NCBI GenBank assembly: GCA_002270565.1
Contig: NQMI01000047.1
Span: forward strand, 103,223 to 167,222
Reading direction: 5' to 3'
DNA from: Stenocarpella maydis
Lineage: Eukaryota > Ascomycota > Sordariomycetes > Diaporthales > Diaporthaceae
Length of the DNA: 64,000 nucleotides
This document shows, in pieces, positions 35,823 through 46,849 of this stretch. How positions within the stretch are numbered: position 1 is the first letter of the stretch; every line of letters starts with the position of its first letter. The notes under the pieces are model-generated. The model was not told the origin of the DNA. It did no database searches and saw nothing but the letters and a program-made list of their open reading frames with translations. The position numbers and the translations under genes were made by a program.

Positions 35823-36371
35823 CCGCCTACCCAGCTTTTCAGGACCGCCTACCCAGCTCAACCCTGTTCGCCCACCCAGTACAAGCATCAAGCATGTAGC
35901 TTATTAGGAGTTCCTACATCTCTGAAAGAGGAAAATAGCTACCTCGCTACCCCAACCCTCTAAACTCCTAACCCTTTAATCTTTTTTACTTGTTTAAAAA
36001 ACTTTCAGCCTACCCCGTAGGTTCTTAGCACACTCAGTGGGCATTTAGCATACTCAGCGGGCTTTCGGCATACTTAAAAGAAAGGGGCCTTTATATACCT
36101 CGAGCAAGGGCCCTCCGCATACCTAGAGAAAGGATCCTCCACACGCCCAGAGGAAGGGCTCTTATAAAGGCCCTCTGGGTATGTAGAGGGCCCTCCTCTG
36201 GGCGTGTAGAGGGCCATTTTTTGGGTTTGTGGAGGGCCTTACACATTGAGGGGTTCTGAGAGCTTGGAGGCGGGGTAATTTAAAGGGGGTACAAGAAATT
36301 ATAGTAGGCTGCACGCTAAATTTCTTGTACTGGGTGGGCGAACAGGGTCGAGCTGGGTAGGCGGTCCTGAA
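35823..36371. mobile_element. Small TIR element, copy B (~549 bp, 48-bp TIRs)
   Basis: The left end 35838-35885 and the reverse complement of 36324-36371 match at 47 of 48 positions. An additional CCGCCTACCCAGC unit lies just outside on the left (35823-35836), giving the same doubled subterminal motif as copy A. The right end carries a hairpin (36289-36330) with arms GTACAAGAAATT and AATTTCTTGTAC. The sequence around this hairpin matches copy A closely (CTGCACGCT..AATTTCTTGTACTGGGTG). The interior holds several CCCTC/GAGGG-type inverted words and no ORF. Non-autonomous. Confidence 0.78.
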
Positions 36372-36563
36372 TTAGAACCTTGGAAGTCTCGGGATGCTTG
36401 GCAAGCGCCCTCTTCGGACACCCGCCACTTCTTAACTTCACTCACACATGTCTCTGTGAAAGGATTAGCTAAGCACTTACTTCATATAAGTCAATTAGAT
36501 TGGGCTGATTGGTACGGACCCCTAAACCCTTTGTCGTTCTAATAAACAGAAGCTAAGGTACAC

Positions 36564-36916
36564 CTATATGGGTATATTCAGACAATGCCCAATCGCAAAG
36601 TATCTCCTCCCCGATCCACACACCCACATCTTAAGGGCAATTGGCCAATGTGAGTGTAGCATATACCCTACTAGTATCTGTCCAGGGCACCATATTTTGT
36701 TAGGTGGTTTAGGTGTAATATCCGCAATGCAATCCGCGCAGCCAATTCCATAATTCGCCATGTCTACTATATTTTGCTAGGAGCTCTAGAAGTCTGAGTA
36801 ATACCCACCAAACTAGCTATGTGGTATGATAGGTACATTTAAGATGCCACGGTTTATGTCCTGTAAATAGAGAGCAAGAAAAGATTCCTTCTCATGGCCA
36901 CAAAGGCTGAAGTGCT
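36564..36916 (-). pseudogene. Degenerate coding sequence cut by the pogo/Fot1 element
   Basis: Minus-strand translation next to the transposon gives KHFSLCGHEKESFLALYLQD and, after three TAG codons, a 65-codon open frame (MANYGIGCADCIADITPKPP and onwards). On the other side of the transposon (about 39140-39310) minus-strand reading gives KTSDGYRLILKWEEFRATYK and an upstream stretch whose TAGs fit CAG. These are probably two halves of one repeat or gene split by the insertion, with a one-base offset at the junction. Family unknown. Confidence 0.4.
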
Positions 36917-36918
36917 TA

Positions 36919-36966
36919 CCATGGGACCCCACCATTTCGCACACCCCACCATCTCGCACAGCCAAA
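36919..36966 (+). repeat. Left 48-bp TIR of the pogo/Fot1 element
   Basis: Starts CCATGGGACCCCACCATTTC and ends CAGCCAAA. It is the exact reverse complement of 39090-39137. Confidence 0.93.
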
Positions 36967-39089
36967 TTCCTTAACGCTCACACAAATGCACATTGTTTAC
37001 TTATACGTTTTTTAACAACCACTAATGCTATTCACAAAATAAGAGTATGGTTTAATAGAGAATTGAATAATGAGCATTCCAGTCTATTCCAAAAGCGGAT
37101 TGGCGTGCCTTACGGGCCGTTTATTTTGAGTGCATAATTGACCCCAAATGCCGAGTTGGAGATGATTTTTGCTCTTCTCCTTGACTTCTAAGCACACCGA
37201 ATGAAGCCCATTGAAGCCGCTATGATGCCTCCCAAAGCCTATACTGAGGAGAATGTATGGGATGCTGTATTTGATATCATTGATAATGGGCTTTCTCTTA
37301 ATAAAGCTGCTTTGAAGCACAATGTGCTACCATCTATACTCTCTGGCCGGCTGATCGGCAAATACAATTTGAAGAACGATCCTGAAGCTCAGAATAATAG
37401 TTGACTATTGACTGCGTAGGAGGATAAGATAGTTAAATGGATTCTCCGCTAAGAGAAACTTGGAGCCGCACTAAGTCACTCTATAATCAGAAATGTGGCT
37501 AATTCCCTCCTTAAAGAAGCCGGTGATGATAGCCCAGTTGGTTACCACTGGGTAGAACGTTTGATCAAGCGCCACCCTGAAGTCCACACCAAAGTAGGCC
37601 GTATTCAAGAGGCACTATGTTTCAACAAGTTTACCCTGAAGGCAGTCAGCTAGTATTTCAACATCCGGGAGGGCGAATTTGGCTGGGTGAAGCTAGAGCT
37701 CACTGTTAACGTTAATAAAGCCAGCTTGATGGCAGGCTATGGTATATAAATAAGCTCTAATAAAGCCAAAACTAGTAATACTGATTAATCATATATAGGC
37801 CTTAATTCCCTAGTAGTTGGAACTTCTCAGACAAAGAAGGCAATGGTCAAATCCGACCAATCAAGGTAGTGGTCTACTATGATTGAGGCTATTACTGCAA
37901 CTGGCGAAGCGCTTAACCCAGGTATTATATTTAAGGGCAAAGAACTTCAATAGCAGTAGTTTATCAAGGAATTCCGACGATCCGTGCCTAATTAGCACTT
38001 TATCACATCTCTAAACGGCTGGACAAACAACGAGATAGGCGTAGCGTGGCTTAAGCAGGTATTTCTGCCCCAGATAAATACCCACCAGAACGACAATTCC
38101 AACGCCATTCTATTGATTTTAGATGGCCATTTCAACCATACATCTGTAGGTATAACACCAGGTTTTATCAAATTGGGGTCTATGGATACTAATTGTGATA
38201 ATAGGATGAGTTCATAACTATCTGCTTCTAAAATAACGTTCTCTATTGTTATTTACCAGCACATTGCTCACATGGACTTCAGCCACTCGATAATGGCGTG
38301 TTTAACGCCGTCAAGGCGTACTATCAAGGTCTTCTTGGCCAGTGGCAATCCCTTACAGATTCAGCGCCCGTAGACAAGATTGCCTTTATTAAGGCACTTA
38401 CAGAGGCTTGGAAGAAGGGATTCACAGAGAAGAATATTAAGTCTGCCTTTAGAACGACTGGGAATTGGCTGATTAGCTGTATCAAGGCTCTATTATACCT
38501 GGAAATCCAAGAGGATAAGACCAAACGACGAGCTGAATGAGATTCTATCTTAGAGCTGGATCTGCCCAAGTTAGGGCGAGATATTATAAGCCTCGCTAGC
38601 CCTAATGCTAGTGCAATAAATCGAGCTACATTCAGGAAGATAGAGCTTGCATATGACGCTAAATAATCCGAGTTAAGTATCGCTAATTCGAGGATTCAGG
38701 AGCTAGAAGCTCAAATTGAGCGTATGAAAGCTAAGAAGCGTAAGGCGATCCCGAACCCCAACAAGAAGTTTATGCAACTTGGGGATATGATGGGGCCAGA
38801 GAGAGTACCTGGGAATGCCCTCAACCAAGAAAATGAGGCCCAAATTGAGGTGGAAGGCGAGGAGATCGAGGTTGAATCCTTAGATGAGAATGAGGAGGAA
38901 GATGACAATGATGCACCACCTCCGGAAGTACGGACACGGGCCGGAAGGGCTACCAAAAAGCCTTCACGATATACCGATTGAAAGAGGAGATTCAGAGCTT
39001 CAAAACCATACCAGTAGATTATTTTTACGAGTAGAATTGAGTTGGTGACAGCCTCATCAACTTTGGCTGTTTTGCACAAAATCTCCAAT

Positions 39090-39137
39090 TTTGGCTGTGC
39101 GAGATGGTGGGGTGTGCGAAATGGTGGGGTCCCATGG
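39090..39137 (-). repeat. Right 48-bp TIR of the pogo/Fot1 element
   Basis: Exact inverted match to 36919-36966, ending ...GTCCCATGG before the TA target. Confidence 0.93.
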
Positions 39138-39139
39138 TA

Positions 39140-40459
39140 GTACTTAGCTATATTAGCAGATATACCCTTCTCTAGTAGTATAGCATGTAGCTATTGCAGA
39201 GGGATTATAGCGTGCTTCTTATAGGTAGCTCGGAATTCCTCCCACTTAAGTATTAATCTATAGCCATCAGAAGTCTTATAGTTGTACATGCCCTATAGCT
39301 AACGGGATGGGAACTAAGATCTGAGTATGACTGGGGCAGTAAGTTGTGATATAGGTCCGTAAGTACTTGGGCCTATCCCTCTATTACTGCTTAATGCTAG
39401 TTAGTATTCCTTAAATAATAGACTATTATTAAAGGGGATATAATTATAATATCTCTTCAACCATATTATTTATTAATACTAGTATTACATAGATGCTAGA
39501 GCTTTTAGTAGGGAATCTATCTCTAATAGTTCCATAAAGGCCTTTATATTATTATTAACCCATAGGTATATTCCCTTACTTTACAGTATCTTCTTAAGGG
39601 TAGTAAGAATATTACAATAGATTACTTTAAATATTTACTCTTTCCAGTCCCTAAAGTCATCCTTAAAGTTAATATAAACTTCCTAGCTGGTATACCTTGC
39701 ATACGCTTAGTAGTATGCTTGCATATAGGTATTAAGATGGATTATATATAGTCTTGAGTTACTTAGAGCATCTGGATCCAGGTCTACCCCCTATAAACTG
39801 GGGTTAAGGCTTCTTTTAGCAGTGGCCTCCCTGAGTAATGTATCCTCAATTATGTCCAATAAGTTGATAGGGTTAAGACTAGTAGTGATTGTTGGTACGG
39901 CTATTAATGCCGATAGCATAGGGGTGTTATCTTTATTATAGGGGTTTGCTATTATGATATACGGATCGTGTGGTTAATATATAATATTATAATAAAGAAT
40001 AGGGGTATGCTGGGGCAAAGTAGGGATAAAAAAGATAGTGATAAGGGGTAGTAAGTATATAGGAGTAAGCTATTAGCAGGGGTAGTGAAGATGTGCTGGC
40101 TGGTAAGGTTAACCTTGGCTGGTGTAGCTGATTGCCGAGGGGATTGCCGGGGTAGTTGCTAATGGGTGCTAAAGTGGTAATATCTCTAGTATTGTCTTTA
40201 AGAGTAGCCATAGGTTAGCAATATTATATAGCCTTATGCATTCCGTAGTTGCTTTCTAATAATACTTAGGGCGTAATAGATATACATGTGATAAAGGTGG
40301 AGTATAGCATCACATATATAGAGCCCTCTTCTTCTCATAATGGGTAGTAATAATATTACTGAAGACTACTAGAGTGTCTTCAAGGAATAATACCATTAGT
40401 ACCATTAGCATAGCTACTATTAAAATAGTAATAATCTATTTCTTCAATCCTTACTAATC
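39140..40459. repeat. AT-rich repeat relic
   Basis: Dominated by TTATTA/AATAGT-type sequence with stops in all frames. The first ~170 bp keep minus-strand coding traces (see the pseudogene at 36564-36916). Probably a RIP-mutated transposon. Confidence 0.6.
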
Positions 40460-40702
40460 TGTGGTCGCCCTTACAACCACTAATCAGTGTTGGATGGGTC
40501 ACATATTGCAATACGAGTGGGGTGTTGTTCTTGTATTTCTCTCTCTGTCTCGAGTAGTGGGTGCAGTGGGCGTAGCCCGCCAGCTATCTCGGGTCTATAT
40601 AGTGGGTGGTAGTTGCTTAGTAAGCAACTACGCCCTCTGGCTACAGTACGGTGGCTGTAGCGATAGCCCACCAATGTGCTGTTGCACACTACTATTGCCA
40701 CA
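40460..40702. repeat. LTR-like repeat, 243 bp, TGTGG...CCACA ends
   Basis: The segment begins TGTGGTCGCC and ends TTGCCACA, so it has TG...CA ends inside 5-bp inverted repeats, as LTRs do. Its last 112 bp recur identically at 42308-42419. Flanking 5-mers (TAATC and GTAAA) differ, so it is not a simple solo LTR with a target duplication. It is markedly less AT-rich than its surroundings, so it is young. Confidence 0.68.
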
Positions 40703-42114
40703 GTAAATATATTATAATAAATACTAAAGCTCTAGCCTTTTAAAAACTAAGCTCTTTATTTGTTTTTCCAAAATAAAAGTATATATTATATATATACTTA
40801 TTATAGGTATAATATAAAGTATTAGTGTAAGGGGCTTGGGATAGGGGCCTAAGCCTTATAGTAGCTAGCTAGACAACTAAGAGTAAGCTTAGTTGTTACT
40901 TACCTTTTGGCGCAACCAGAAGGTAGCTACCTTTATGTAGCTTATGGCAGTAGGTACTAACATCGTCGCCCCGGCTTCCGGCCGGGGCACCCTTCCGGCC
41001 GCCTTACCCACCCACTATGCCACTATTCCCAACATCAATTTCCCGCTACAACTATTATTGAGCCCTTTTCTGTTGGTATTAAGGAATCATAAGATTCATT
41101 GGTATTAGGATATATAGCCCTAGCCTCAATTTAAGCCCTCCAAATAGCCTTAATATTAGCAAAAGTCTCATTTAGATCAATTTAGACCTTCTTCATTTAG
41201 ATCTTTATAGAAGCCTTAATTTTAACCTATAGCTTTTTAGTTTTTCTTTTAAGGATATTACTAAATTAAACCCTTTTTTATTATATCCCTTAAGAACTTT
41301 TCCAAAAGAATACTTATTATATAAAGCTTAAGTATTTCTAGCAGGTATAATTAGCTATTATAAGCCTTAACTCTTATAATTACCTAGGTACCTTAAAAAT
41401 AATATCTAAGAGGTAAAGTTTAAGCCTATATTCTCTATTGGTATTCATAAAGCTATTTATAATAATATATTTCTTAACATTAATCTCTATTCAATAGTTT
41501 TTAAGGATATAATTACTTAATAGTACTCTTATTTAATTAACTAGCTATAACCTTATTTGTCTCTATCTAACATGAATATTTACTACTATAAATATGTCTA
41601 CTTAAGCCTTATAATAGTAATGAAAAAATCTTTATTTAGCTATAATTATCATTATATTATAGGCTTTAAGAAGGTATAGATGTTTCTAGATGCCTACTTA
41701 AGTAATCTAAATATAACTATATTAAGAGGCTATAATATATATATTATATATATTAATGAAAACATTATATAGACTTTTTATAAACAGTATTTATGTATAA
41801 AATCCATAGTAATATAGGTATAATAGCTATCTATTATTAATAAATGTTATTTATTTCGGTTAATTAGGGCTATTTAATAGATAAAGACCTTTTCTAACTA
41901 TATAACAACTATTTCGTCCTTTATCTACCCCTTCTTTATAACTATAAATTACTAGCCCTTAAGATCTTTAAGAGCTATAAGAAATTACTATTATTATATA
42001 CCTTTCCCTTTAAAAATTAATAATAAAACTAATACTCTCCCCTACGCATTAATATAATTTAAGAAGGAAGTTTATATTTAAAGATTATAATCTAATTAAG
42101 TAATTAGGCTTCTC
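40703..42114. repeat. AT-rich retroelement relic with a GC-rich hairpin
   Basis: Minus-strand translation near 41030-41190 reads KIDLNETFANIKAIW then YDSLIPTEKGS, which looks gag-like (tentative). Otherwise the region is AT-rich with no open frame. A GC-rich inverted repeat (CCCCGGC/GCCGGGG, 40969-40987) stands out. Confidence 0.5.
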
Positions 42115-42306
42115 TGATGAATTTGTGCTATAAAATAGCATTCAGTTCAGCGTGTGTGTGTTTCGGCAGGGTCGCAGTATGGTGCTCTGAGGCGAATTGG
42201 GACGATTAACAATGGTCTGGACAACTTTGTATTGAATTAAGTTGGGCTTCTGTAAGCCCTCCTTATATACCCTCCGACGTCGTCTCACCCCTGGGCACGC
42301 TGCGGT
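42115..42306 (-). repeat. Inverted 192-bp fragment of the copia LTR
   Basis: It is the reverse complement of about 3765-3956 with only a few differences, including two T-for-C changes relative to that copy. It ends abruptly at the N, in the middle of the LTR. Confidence 0.88.
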
Positions 42307-42307
42307 N
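42307..42307. other. Single ambiguous base (N), probable assembly gap
   Basis: The only non-ACGT base in the window. It lies exactly between two truncated LTRs of different families, which is what a collapsed gap in repeats would leave. Confidence 0.8.
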
Positions 42308-42419
42308 GGGTCTATATAGTGGGTGGTAGTTGCTTAGTAAGCAACTACGCCCTCTGGCTACAGTACGGTGGCTGTAGCGATAGCCCACCAATGTGCTGTT
42401 GCACACTACTATTGCCACA
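42308..42419. repeat. 112-bp partial copy of the 243-bp LTR
   Basis: Identical to 40591-40702 and ends in the same CCACA. The missing first 131 bp lie at the N. The next base (G) also matches the first copy, after which the sequences diverge. Confidence 0.9.
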
Positions 42420-42935
42420 GAAATGCCATTTTACCATTATCGTCTTGGCTGGAGCGTCAGAGGGCATGTTAAACTTTTTGGGGTTACTAATGTACGGAGA
42501 TAATTAGAGGTGTTATGTTCTCGACACTCTATATATTATTTGCTACGTCTTTTTTTACCGGGGATGGTGGGGGGGGGGGGGAAAGGGTTAGTATGTTCAA
42601 CGCCATACAACAGGCCCTTCCGTGTGGCTGGTTTCGGTTTTAATCTGATCACATACCCAACCCCTCCTTTATTTTTCATACAAATAACCAAGAAAAAACT
42701 ACAATACATTAAGAAAGAAAATCCGAAATAAGATAATGATAAGAAAACAACACAAAAAACAAATTGCTAGGCACAGAGTTGACAACAACAGCCTAGTTGC
42801 ACACCGCGAGCAGGGCCCATCCATCACATCTAACATTATTAATACTATTATCAGTTCATAATAACTATCTCATACAGCTGCATATTTCTCACCCCTCGAC
42901 ACACCATCCTTCTCCAAGGCTTTAGTTTCGTCATC
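42420..42935. other. Intergenic, 3' side of the permease gene
   Basis: Includes a run of about 12 G bases near 42569-42580. No gene is supported. Confidence 0.35.
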
Positions 42936-45029
42936 CTATGCTAGTGCTGCGCGTCTGTCAAGTTTACCAACCGACCCTTTCATAAGAGCCACCCATTTAT
43001 GTCTCGCCTGCCAAACCGGCAAGCCCCAGATGAGGGCGGCAGCGACCAAGGACCAGATGAAAACGATTACTGTCCAGCCAGTGAAGAATCCTCTGCTGAA
43101 CTTGTATCCCGTTCCGTAGAGTGAAAATGGTATAATGATCAGGAAGATGAGACATATGATTGTGGAGATGATCTTGGCATCGCGGCTTGCCTTCGTTAGT
43201 CCCTGGGGGTCCCAAACATCGCCAATGTCGGTCTGGTCCCCAACAATGTACTCCTTGTCGCCTGGCCGGGGCTCCAAAGCCTGCATGAGGAAGAGACGAT
43301 TCCAGTCATAGGCTTCTCTTTGGCTGGTAAAGCTGAGCATGACTCCCCAGAGCAGGAGAGGCACAAATAGGCCGACGGTGCAGCCTGTAAACATAGGCCA
43401 ATTGTCATAAAGCGTGTCCAGCGTAATCTCTCCGAACAATCCCTTGGCGGTGCTGAGCCACGCGCTGAGCGCGCTCACTGTGCCAATTGGCGCAGCGAGG
43501 GTCATATATGTTGGAGAAACATAGCTTGAATTGATAGCTAGCACGATTGGGATGACAGCCGGCCCGAGAACAACTCCCATGAACTCCAGCAGCCACCCCA
43601 TAGAAATACCGCTGTAGTTGAGCGCAGTAGCGAAGGACGCCGAGAAGACCGAAAAGAATGTGAGAGACATATGTGAAACGAGCTTCAACCGCGCATCATC
43701 AGCCATGGTGTTGATGTAGGGCTGGTAAATGTCGAAGGTGACGATAGAGGAGTGGGCAATGATCTCGGCGCTGAAAGATGATGTAACGGCCATGAAGACC
43801 ATGATTACAACTGCAGCTGCGCCTCCCTTTCCCATGAACGTCTCTGCAGCGAGAGGTAGGATCAAGGCGTTGTTGATCTGGTAGCCCGTCACGCCGCCTG
43901 CTAGCGGCCAGTATTCGGTATTTGCCAGGGCGATGGCTACGTAGCTCATAGTGGCGCAAAGCCCGAGGGGGATGCTGAACCATGCAAAGGCTCCGTAGAA
44001 GTAGCCACGCACAACAGCGCCAGGCTCACCGGCGATGGCCTTCTGGCCGTAGCTGGGGTCGACATAGACGGCTTCAAATCCTGAAACCAAGATAACTCCA
44101 GCCAGCAGAAGCCCTTGACCAGAATCCATGGTTAGATATGAGCCATCCTTGGCCCCAATAGCGCCGCCGCCAGCCATAGCCGCGTCTGACTGTAGCAGGT
44201 CCCAGAGAGCGCCGGGAGATCCGAGGATGGGCAGTGACTTCACTGCCATGACTTTGAACATGAAGACTAGGAGGATGATGTATATGATTAGAGTGCTGCG
44301 AAAACACATCGAGTTAGCCAAACAATCCCAGTACCCCAAGTTTCACAATGGAGAGTCCAGCTTACTGGATATAATCGGACAATATCGTGGACTTGAGTCC
44401 TCCGAGACATGTGTAAACGACCACGCCGAGGGGGATCAGATAGTTCATTGCAACCTAGCCAGTCCGGTGTTAGCCGCATCCAACCCGGCAAAGTGAAGCA
44501 CATGCACAGCGGCGTTCTTACAATGTTCGCTCCTGTGGTCACCGTGAATGCCGCTGAACCGCCGAGCAACAATGCCGCTGTGACGAGAATCTGTACTGAC
44601 ACGCCGTATGCAAAGAATACGAGGTGCGCTCTTGTTCCAAAACGAATGCGTAAAGCCTCGAGGATGGTGTTGGCACGAGGTGCTCGTCTCTTCAGCTCGA
44701 TGGCCATGACGGCGTACAGCAGAATCTGGACTGTGGCGCCGGAGACGAACCACCAGAGCCCCGCGAAGCCATATAGATAAGTTAGGCGGACTGGGTTCAA
44801 GATTGTAGCTGCATAGCACCATGACGATACGACAGAAGCGGCAACCAAGCCAGATTTCACGCTCTTCTTAGCTGTCACCAGCATATTTGTATCGGTAGAC
44901 TCATTGAAAAACTTCCGAGATATCAAGGTGATGAGATTCATGACGAGGGCGAAGGCGATTCCAAAGTCCAATGACAAGGCCGTAAGCAAGGCTTTGGGGT
45001 AGCGGCGGTGTTCCATCTGTCTCCGACAT
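42936..45029 (-). CDS. DUR3: DUR3-like urea/sodium-solute symporter family permease, possible N-terminal frameshift
   Basis: Predicted exons 45016-44522, 44454-44366 and 44295-42936 encode 647 residues with about 14 hydrophobic spans. The sequence fits the DUR3 branch of the SSS family: SSWCYAATIL and FVSGATVQILLYAVMAIEL early, GGLKSTILSDYIHTLIIY, VDPSYGQKAIAGEPG, MAVTSSFSAEIIAHSSIVTF, and GISMGWLLEFMGVVLGPAVI. Fungal DUR3 proteins import urea, and in some cases polyamines, across the plasma membrane. Two introns restore frame (phases 0 and 2) with CTAAC branch points. An ATG at 45029 opens a better family-like start (PPLPQSLAYGLVIGL), but it is one base out of frame. Dropping one base at the A-run 44963-44965 would join it to the main frame. 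Confidence 0.83.
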
Positions 45030-45644
45030 ATTGAGATTTTTGAACGGGACTACTGTGGTGGAAAACCTTATCCGCGGTTCTCGCCTGCAACAAATACTGG
45101 GTGTGGTTGGGTTTTAGCTAGTTCTGGGAAGATGCAGGATGGAGATAACTACTGTCTTAAAAAAAATGAAACCTACTCCTCTCCCATAGTTCGCATATTG
45201 TTACCAAACTTACTAACGGCAGATACAGATTACGGACTAACTCACGGACTATAATCAGTGAATTAAGCTCCTGATCCTGGTATGAAGTGGATGGAGCTTA
45301 TTTTGCATGCTGACTGCATGGAAGTCATCTCAATGCAGCTGGCGCCGACTGTTCTCAGTCCTATTGGCCCTAGATAAGGACTGCTGCCGGGATATCTTCT
45401 TCACAAACCCGCGGTCTAGCTAAAGATGCGCCGGCGAAGAGAGCATCATGGCACTGCGGAAACTTTGAGGGAAAACTCGTACCCACTTGCCACCGGCACT
45501 GCCTGAAAGTGCCTGATTCAGCCTCATTTCTGTGTCGAGGTCTATGTGCTGTTCCAAGTCTTGGGAAAAACCAATTTAGAGATACCCAGCTATATATCCG
45601 ATAGAACGAGTAATAGATTGGGGCTGGCATAAGTGGCGCTGGCA
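45030..45644. other. Intergenic, presumed permease promoter
   Basis: About 600 bp upstream of the permease. No ORF of note and no clear binding site by eye. Confidence 0.35.
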
Positions 45645-46500
45645 TCATTTCTCTTCATTTTTACTCACCTCTTCCTCCAAGTAGCTTTGGCCTAACCAAA
45701 ACAAATCCATGGACAGGGGAGCTACTGGGTAGTAATACCCATCCACCACCCAGTTGTTGTCCGAGTGGTCAAAGATGCGTGACAGAGCTGGGTGCTGTAG
45801 GTGTGACTGTCGTATTAGCCTTTTGCTCATCGGCTGTGTAGGATTTAACGGATGATCTGTCGTTACTTTAACCTGTCGATCATAAGGGTACCTGCGTGTT
45901 CCCATATTCGAGGATGAGAAATTCCCGAGCTTCTGGGCCTCTGCGGCAGTCTTGCGAAGCCATTGCCGTTTGAGTGCCTCTACTGAGATCTTCATTTTTC
46001 TTTCTCCATCGATTATGGTGTCCTCATTTGGATTCTGAGGCTCCAGAAGGGCGTTATTTCCAAGTGCCAAGGTATCCTCATCGTTGACCAAAGCCTCGAA
46101 ATCACCGTGCTAGTCTCATCAAACTTTCCGTCAAAATCGCGGGCTACCTCCTCCTTCAGTTGGCTCAGCATTGTATTGACCAGATCAAGAGCGCAATAGC
46201 CCTCGTCATTCCGGAAAAGTGGGGTTGAGTCATCTCTCCCACTCTGTTGTTCAATGATAAAGAACAGTACAAATGTGAGAGGTTCTGACCGGTGAAAGCC
46301 GTCGGTGGTTCGGAGAGTATAACTATCGTAGTACTCTTCGTACAGTCAGTCGAGCGCATGACATAAAGGCGTCTTTCCGCTCTTGCCTGGAATGTTGTGA
46401 GATAGTTCCAGGCTGTCAAGAAGCATGTAGAACGATTTAGTCTCATTGCTATACTTTTTTGATACTTCCAAAGCGAGGGCCTGGGAGCTGTCCTCACTTT
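45645..46500 (-). pseudogene. Broken minus-strand gene of unknown family
   Basis: One frame reads SFYMLLDSLELSHNIPGKSG then PLCHALD, a TGA, LYEEYYDSYTLRTTDGFHRS, FVLFFIIEQQSGRDDSTPLF and DETSTVI. At about 46110 it must shift to another frame (FEALVNDEDTLALGNNALLE) that stays open to 45645 and ends with EVSKNEEK. One nonsense codon and one frameshift make it non-functional unless mis-assembled. The family is not recognised. It sits directly downstream of the HET relic on the same strand and might be its 3' continuation. Confidence 0.45.
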
Positions 46501-46849
46501 TTGAACATTTCATCGCAAATACCCAGTAGAGGAATAACTAGAGCGAGTCCAGCTGGGTACAGTAAAAAGATCTCGCATTACAAGAGTTGATGATCTTATA
46601 AATGAGTAACTGTAGAAGAACAAGCGGTAAATTGATAGACAAGTTCATATAGGCTGGCGGCTAATGGAGCATTACAACAACTCCGACAGGCACAGAGTCT
46701 ACATGTGGGTAGGCGATGTGTCGTTTAATAAATCAAACTATTCTCAAAACCTCAAAGTTCATTGCATCCAAAAGTGAAACGGTTCCCACATCTGTCACGA
46801 GCCGCGAAGTTATCCCTATCCTTTCAAAGCAGCCAGGCTCTTCCGCCGC

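Larger units (their letters stand above)
36919..39137 (+). mobile_element. Pogo/Fot1-type DNA transposon, transposase broken
   Basis: The 2219-bp element is flanked by TA on both sides (36917-36918 and 39138-39139), the target duplication of Tc1/mariner/pogo elements, and has perfect 48-bp TIRs. The transposase begins at 37201 (psq-type helix-turn-helix, MPPKAYTEENVWDAV). It continues with a CENPB-like HTH (YHWVERLIKRHPEVHTK) and the DDE core (LILDGHFNHTS near 38115, then HCSHGLQPLDNGVF near 38267), and ends in an acidic then basic tail (38983). It has many stops, largely TAG or TGA where CAG or CGA would fit. The first catalytic Asp appears replaced (VNVNKASLMAGYG). Non-autonomous now. Confidence 0.88.
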
